A stretch of DNA of 64,000 nucleotides from Streptomyces capillispiralis (lineage in GTDB: Bacteria; Actinomycetota; Actinomycetes; Streptomycetales; Streptomycetaceae). This document shows, one piece after another, positions 61,758 through 64,000 of the stretch; position 1 is the stretch's first letter, and every line of letters starts with the position of its first letter. The DNA is taken from the NCBI RefSeq assembly GCF_007829875.1, contig NZ_VIWV01000001.1, forward strand, positions 5,550,501 through 5,614,500, given 5' to 3'. The notes beneath the pieces were generated by a model. It was given only the letters and a program-made list of their open reading frames with translations, was not told the DNA's origin and searched no databases. The position numbers and the translations under genes were made by a program.

Positions 61758-62955
61758 CTACGGCGCGGTGCAGCGGGGGCAGCCTGGGAAGGGCGGTGCC
61801 AGCAACTGCACGGCTCGGGCGGCCTGTTGGGGGACCACACCGTTGCCGAGTGCGGTGAGCTGAGCCGGTCGGCCGAGTCCCGGAGTGGCGGTCACCCAGC
61901 CGGGGGCCAGGCCCTGCATCCACTCCACGAAGTCGGCGCGCAGGCGTCCTGCGACGTCGGTGGGTGGCGGCGCGGGGCGGGTGAGGTTCTCCCATCGGGC
62001 GATGGCGGAGGCGTACGCTCCCCATCGCCCGTCGATCCCTCCGCTTCCGGGGCCGCCTCCGCCCACAGCGGCAGGACCACCGCCGACAGGGGCGGACGCC
62101 AGCCCTTGCCCGGACGGCGGCCCGGGGTGCCGGTGTCGCTCGCCCTCGGGGTGGGCAGCAGCGACGCTGCCGCGCTCGGTAGCGTCATGTCCCCGTTGCC
62201 GTGCCGCTGGTTCGGCGAGCCCTTGATCCCGTCCGACGCCTTCGGCGTGGGCAGCAGCCACTCCACCTCGTCGGCCAGGTTCGGGCCGTGGCCGCCGCTC
62301 TTCCTCTTCGACGGATGCTGGGAGCCGCCGTTCTTGCCGATGTTGCTCGTCGGGGTCTTGAGCAGCGTGCTCGGCGGGCCAGGCGGTGAGGAAGGTCCGC
62401 TCGCGACGATGGGGGGCTCCGACGTCGGAGGCACGAAGCACGAGCCACCGCGCGTCGTACCGGAGATCGGCCAGGGATCCGAGAACGGCACCAAGTGCCC
62501 GCACAGGAGGCTGGGTTGGGTCGTCTCCCAGACACCACGGGCAGAATTCCACGTCGCCAGGGGAACCGGCGGGCGAGGTGAGGAGACCTCGGACATTCTC
62601 GATCACCACCAAGCAGGGGCGGAGGGCTTCGACCGCACGGGCGACGTGCAGCCACAGCCCCGAGCGGGTGTGGGGGTTGAGTCCGGCCCGGCGGCCGGCC
62701 ACGGAGACGTCTTTGACAGGGGAAGCCGGCCGTCAGGACGCACACCCGAGGAACATCGGCCCAGTTGACGGCGGCGATGTCCTGCAGATTGGGCACGCCG
62801 GGCCAGTGCCGGGCCAGGATGCGTGCGGCGTCGGGGTTGATCTCGGCGTGCCAGGCCAGGGTGCCGCCGAGGGCAGTCTGGACTCCGAGGTCGAGACCGC
62901 CGTAACCCGAGCAGAGCGAGCCGATCAACGGCGGTCGCGCGGTGGTGGTCTCCAT
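61758..62955 (-). pseudogene. DNA cytosine-5 methyltransferase with three frameshifts
   Basis: From ATG 62955: motif I LCSGYGGLDLGVQ, then GFPCQ (motif IV, catalytic Cys). The frame breaks right after PCQ near 62712 (one extra A in CAAAG) and resumes as DVSVAGRRAGLNPHTRSG, IENVRGLL (motif VI) and RRERTFLTAW (motif VIII). Near 62375-62385 it shifts again to LLKTPTSNIGKNGG, LADEVEWLLPTPKASDGIKG and LLPTPRASDTGTPGRRPGKG (target-recognition region). Near 62035-62060 it returns to the earlier frame for FVEWMQGLAPGWV and ALGNGVVPQQAARAV (motif X). Restored length about 400 residues; now likely non-functional. Phage/element-type Dcm. Confidence 0.86.
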
Positions 62956-62956
62956 G

Positions 62957-63541
62957 TCACCGGCCACGTGCGATTCGGTCCGAGGGGGCCGCCACCGCCG
63001 TGGTGACGTCGGGAGGTGGCGACCCCGGAGCGGGCGCGGTGGTCACGGACCGGCTGCGGGCAGCATGGAGCCGCGCGGACGGGGGAGAGACCGTTGCCGA
63101 TGCGGCGTGCAGGGAGTTGGCCCCGTCGTGCAGGGCCGCGTCAGCGGTGCCGAGTGCTTCCTCCATCACCCGTACTGCTGCCTCCCGGGCATCCCTGGCG
63201 TCGGGCTGGTCGCGCAGACTTTCGGTCTGGTTCAGGAAGGCGAGCTGGTGGGCCACCGCTCCCAGGGCGGAAGCCGCTTCGCTCGCGGGCTCGACGGCGG
63301 CGGCGAAGTTGGTGATCACGCGAGCGGTGTGGGGCGCCTGGTCCTGGTCGGCGGCACGGAAGAGGACCTCGTCGCCCAGATCGGTGACCAGCTTTCCTAG
63401 TTCGGAGATCTGGCGTGCGACGGCGACGACATCGGGTGAGCGGTGGGTGTCTCCCGGCACCGGCAGCTTGCCGCGCTGGGCGTCGAAGGCGGAGGCCGTG
63501 GCGCGCAGGGCCAGGGCGTCGGAGAGTGGGGTGTTGTCCAC
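62957..63541 (-). CDS. hypothetical helical element protein
   Basis: About 194 residues from GTG 63541 (GGAACG upstream; TTG 63553 alternative). Helical: LSDALALRATASAFDAQRGK, DVVAVARQISELGKLVTDLG, ITNFAAAVEPASEAASALGA, VAHQLAFLNQTESLRDQPDA, with a disordered tail. No motif known. Same design as the 56-kb and 63.6-kb proteins. Its stop lies one base before the methyltransferase ATG. Confidence 0.77.
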   Translation of the reverse strand: MDNTPLSDALALRATASAFDAQRGKLPVPGDTHRSPDVVAVARQISELGKLVTDLGDEVLFRAADQDQAPHTARVITNFAAAVEPASEAASALGAVAHQLAFLNQTESLRDQPDARDAREAAVRVMEEALGTADAALHDGANSLHAASATVSPPSARLHAARSRSVTTAPAPGSPPPDVTTAVAAPSDRIARGR

Positions 63542-63596
63542 GGGGCGTTCCAAGGTGGGGACGGTCGGATGGGCTGGGTTGGTGGGGGAGGACGGC

Positions 63597-64000
63597 TCAG
63601 CCGTGGGTGCGCGAGGGCGGTCGTGCGGCTGATGGCGTGGAGGCAGGGCCTGGGCATTCCGAGGGCCGTGCGGCCGGTCGCGCCGTGCTGCGGGCGAGCG
63701 CGGCGTGGACCTGCGCCGTCGGGGGCCCGTCGGTCGCCGGCGTGGGGGACGGCGCCGGAGCGTGGTGGCCGTTCGCGGTCTGCCAGCGGGCGCGCACGTT
63801 GTCGAGCGGCCCGAGAGCGTGCAGGGCGTGGCTGATGAGCCGTCCGGGGGCCAGGGTCTCGTTCTCGGCCAGGGCGCGGATGGCGCGGGCGGAGGTGGCG
63901 GCCGTACGGGCGACGGAGGAGCGCATGATCTGTTCGCCGAGCCACTCGGCGCTGCCGGCTCCGGCGCCGTCGCATATGGCGGAGAGCTGTTCGGTGGTCA
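63597..64000 (-). CDS. hypothetical helical element protein, start at window edge
   Basis: The frame reads TTEQLSAICDGAGAGSAEWL, GEQIMRSSVARTAATSAR, ALAENETLAPGRLISHALHA, then a Pro/Ala-rich tail, ending at 63597. The codon before TTEQ is xTG with its first base just outside the window, so the start is probably ATG or GTG at 64001. A small helical protein of the same kind as its downstream neighbour; no function known. Confidence 0.75.
   Translation of the reverse strand, partial: TTEQLSAICDGAGAGSAEWLGEQIMRSSVARTAATSARAIRALAENETLAPGRLISHALHALGPLDNVRARWQTANGHHAPAPSPTPATDGPPTAQVHAALARSTARPAARPSECPGPASTPSAARPPSRTHG

Overview
The window is very GC-rich DNA from a Streptomyces or close relative. 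It shows the strong third-position G/C bias, GTG/TTG starts and 4-nt stop/start overlaps usual there. It also carries families typical of that group: WhiB, DUF317, DUF4913, a DUF2637/Spd-type protein, XRE regulators and an IS701-type element. Everything was read by eye; no similarity search was run, so family names rest on visible motifs.

Layout. 1-5.5 kb (minus): a tightly coupled glycan or sugar-tailoring operon (UDP-glucuronate decarboxylase-like SDR, PhyH oxygenase, GT2, second glycosyltransferase-like protein, polysaccharide pyruvyl transferase family protein) followed by a truncated epimerase. 6.1-8.5 kb (minus): acetyltransferase, atypical kinase, DUF6875-like protein and an unknown. 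9-12.9 kb: zinc-ribbon/XRE regulator, asparaginase, PPC-domain protein and a frameshifted HAD phosphatase. 13.3-16.7 kb: an XRE regulator gene split by an intact IS701-family element with CTAG target duplication, then two small genes. 18-21.5 kb: APC permease, glutamine-synthetase-like ligase and HTH regulator. 21.6-25.9 kb: two APH-fold kinases and an ABC exporter, joined by three tiny translationally coupled ORFs.

26-35 kb is a self-contained defence module. A palindromic operator precedes an XRE regulator, a zinc-ribbon/PD-(D/E)xK-like protein, a DinG/XPD-like Fe-S helicase and a pPIWI-RE protein, and a perfect hairpin terminator closes it. 35-39 kb is ordinary accessory content (PPOX oxidoreductase, ImmA/IrrE peptidase, MAB_1171c-like membrane protein, amidohydrolase).

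39-47 kb is the core of a mobilizable or plasmid-like element: triple-HTH repressor, replisome-organizer-like initiator with iteron-like repeats inside its own gene, DnaC-like loader, WhiB, DUF2637 membrane protein, MobC-like protein with an oriT-like hairpin pair, and a relaxase. A 16-bp-stem terminator separates this backbone from cargo at 47.7-52.8 kb: a catalytically dead long prokaryotic Argonaute coupled to a PD-(D/E)xK nuclease, plus a DUF6236-like protein. The window thus holds two unrelated PIWI-domain defence systems about 13 kb apart.

53-64 kb (minus) is a second accessory block of element genes: DUF317, DUF4913, tandem winged-helix, ParE/RelE-like and other unknowns. It includes decaying pieces: an IS1634-like transposase tail, a frameshifted small HTH gene, and a DNA cytosine methyltransferase carrying three frameshifts. 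No integrase, tRNA, rRNA or CRISPR array was recognised, so element ends cannot be placed.
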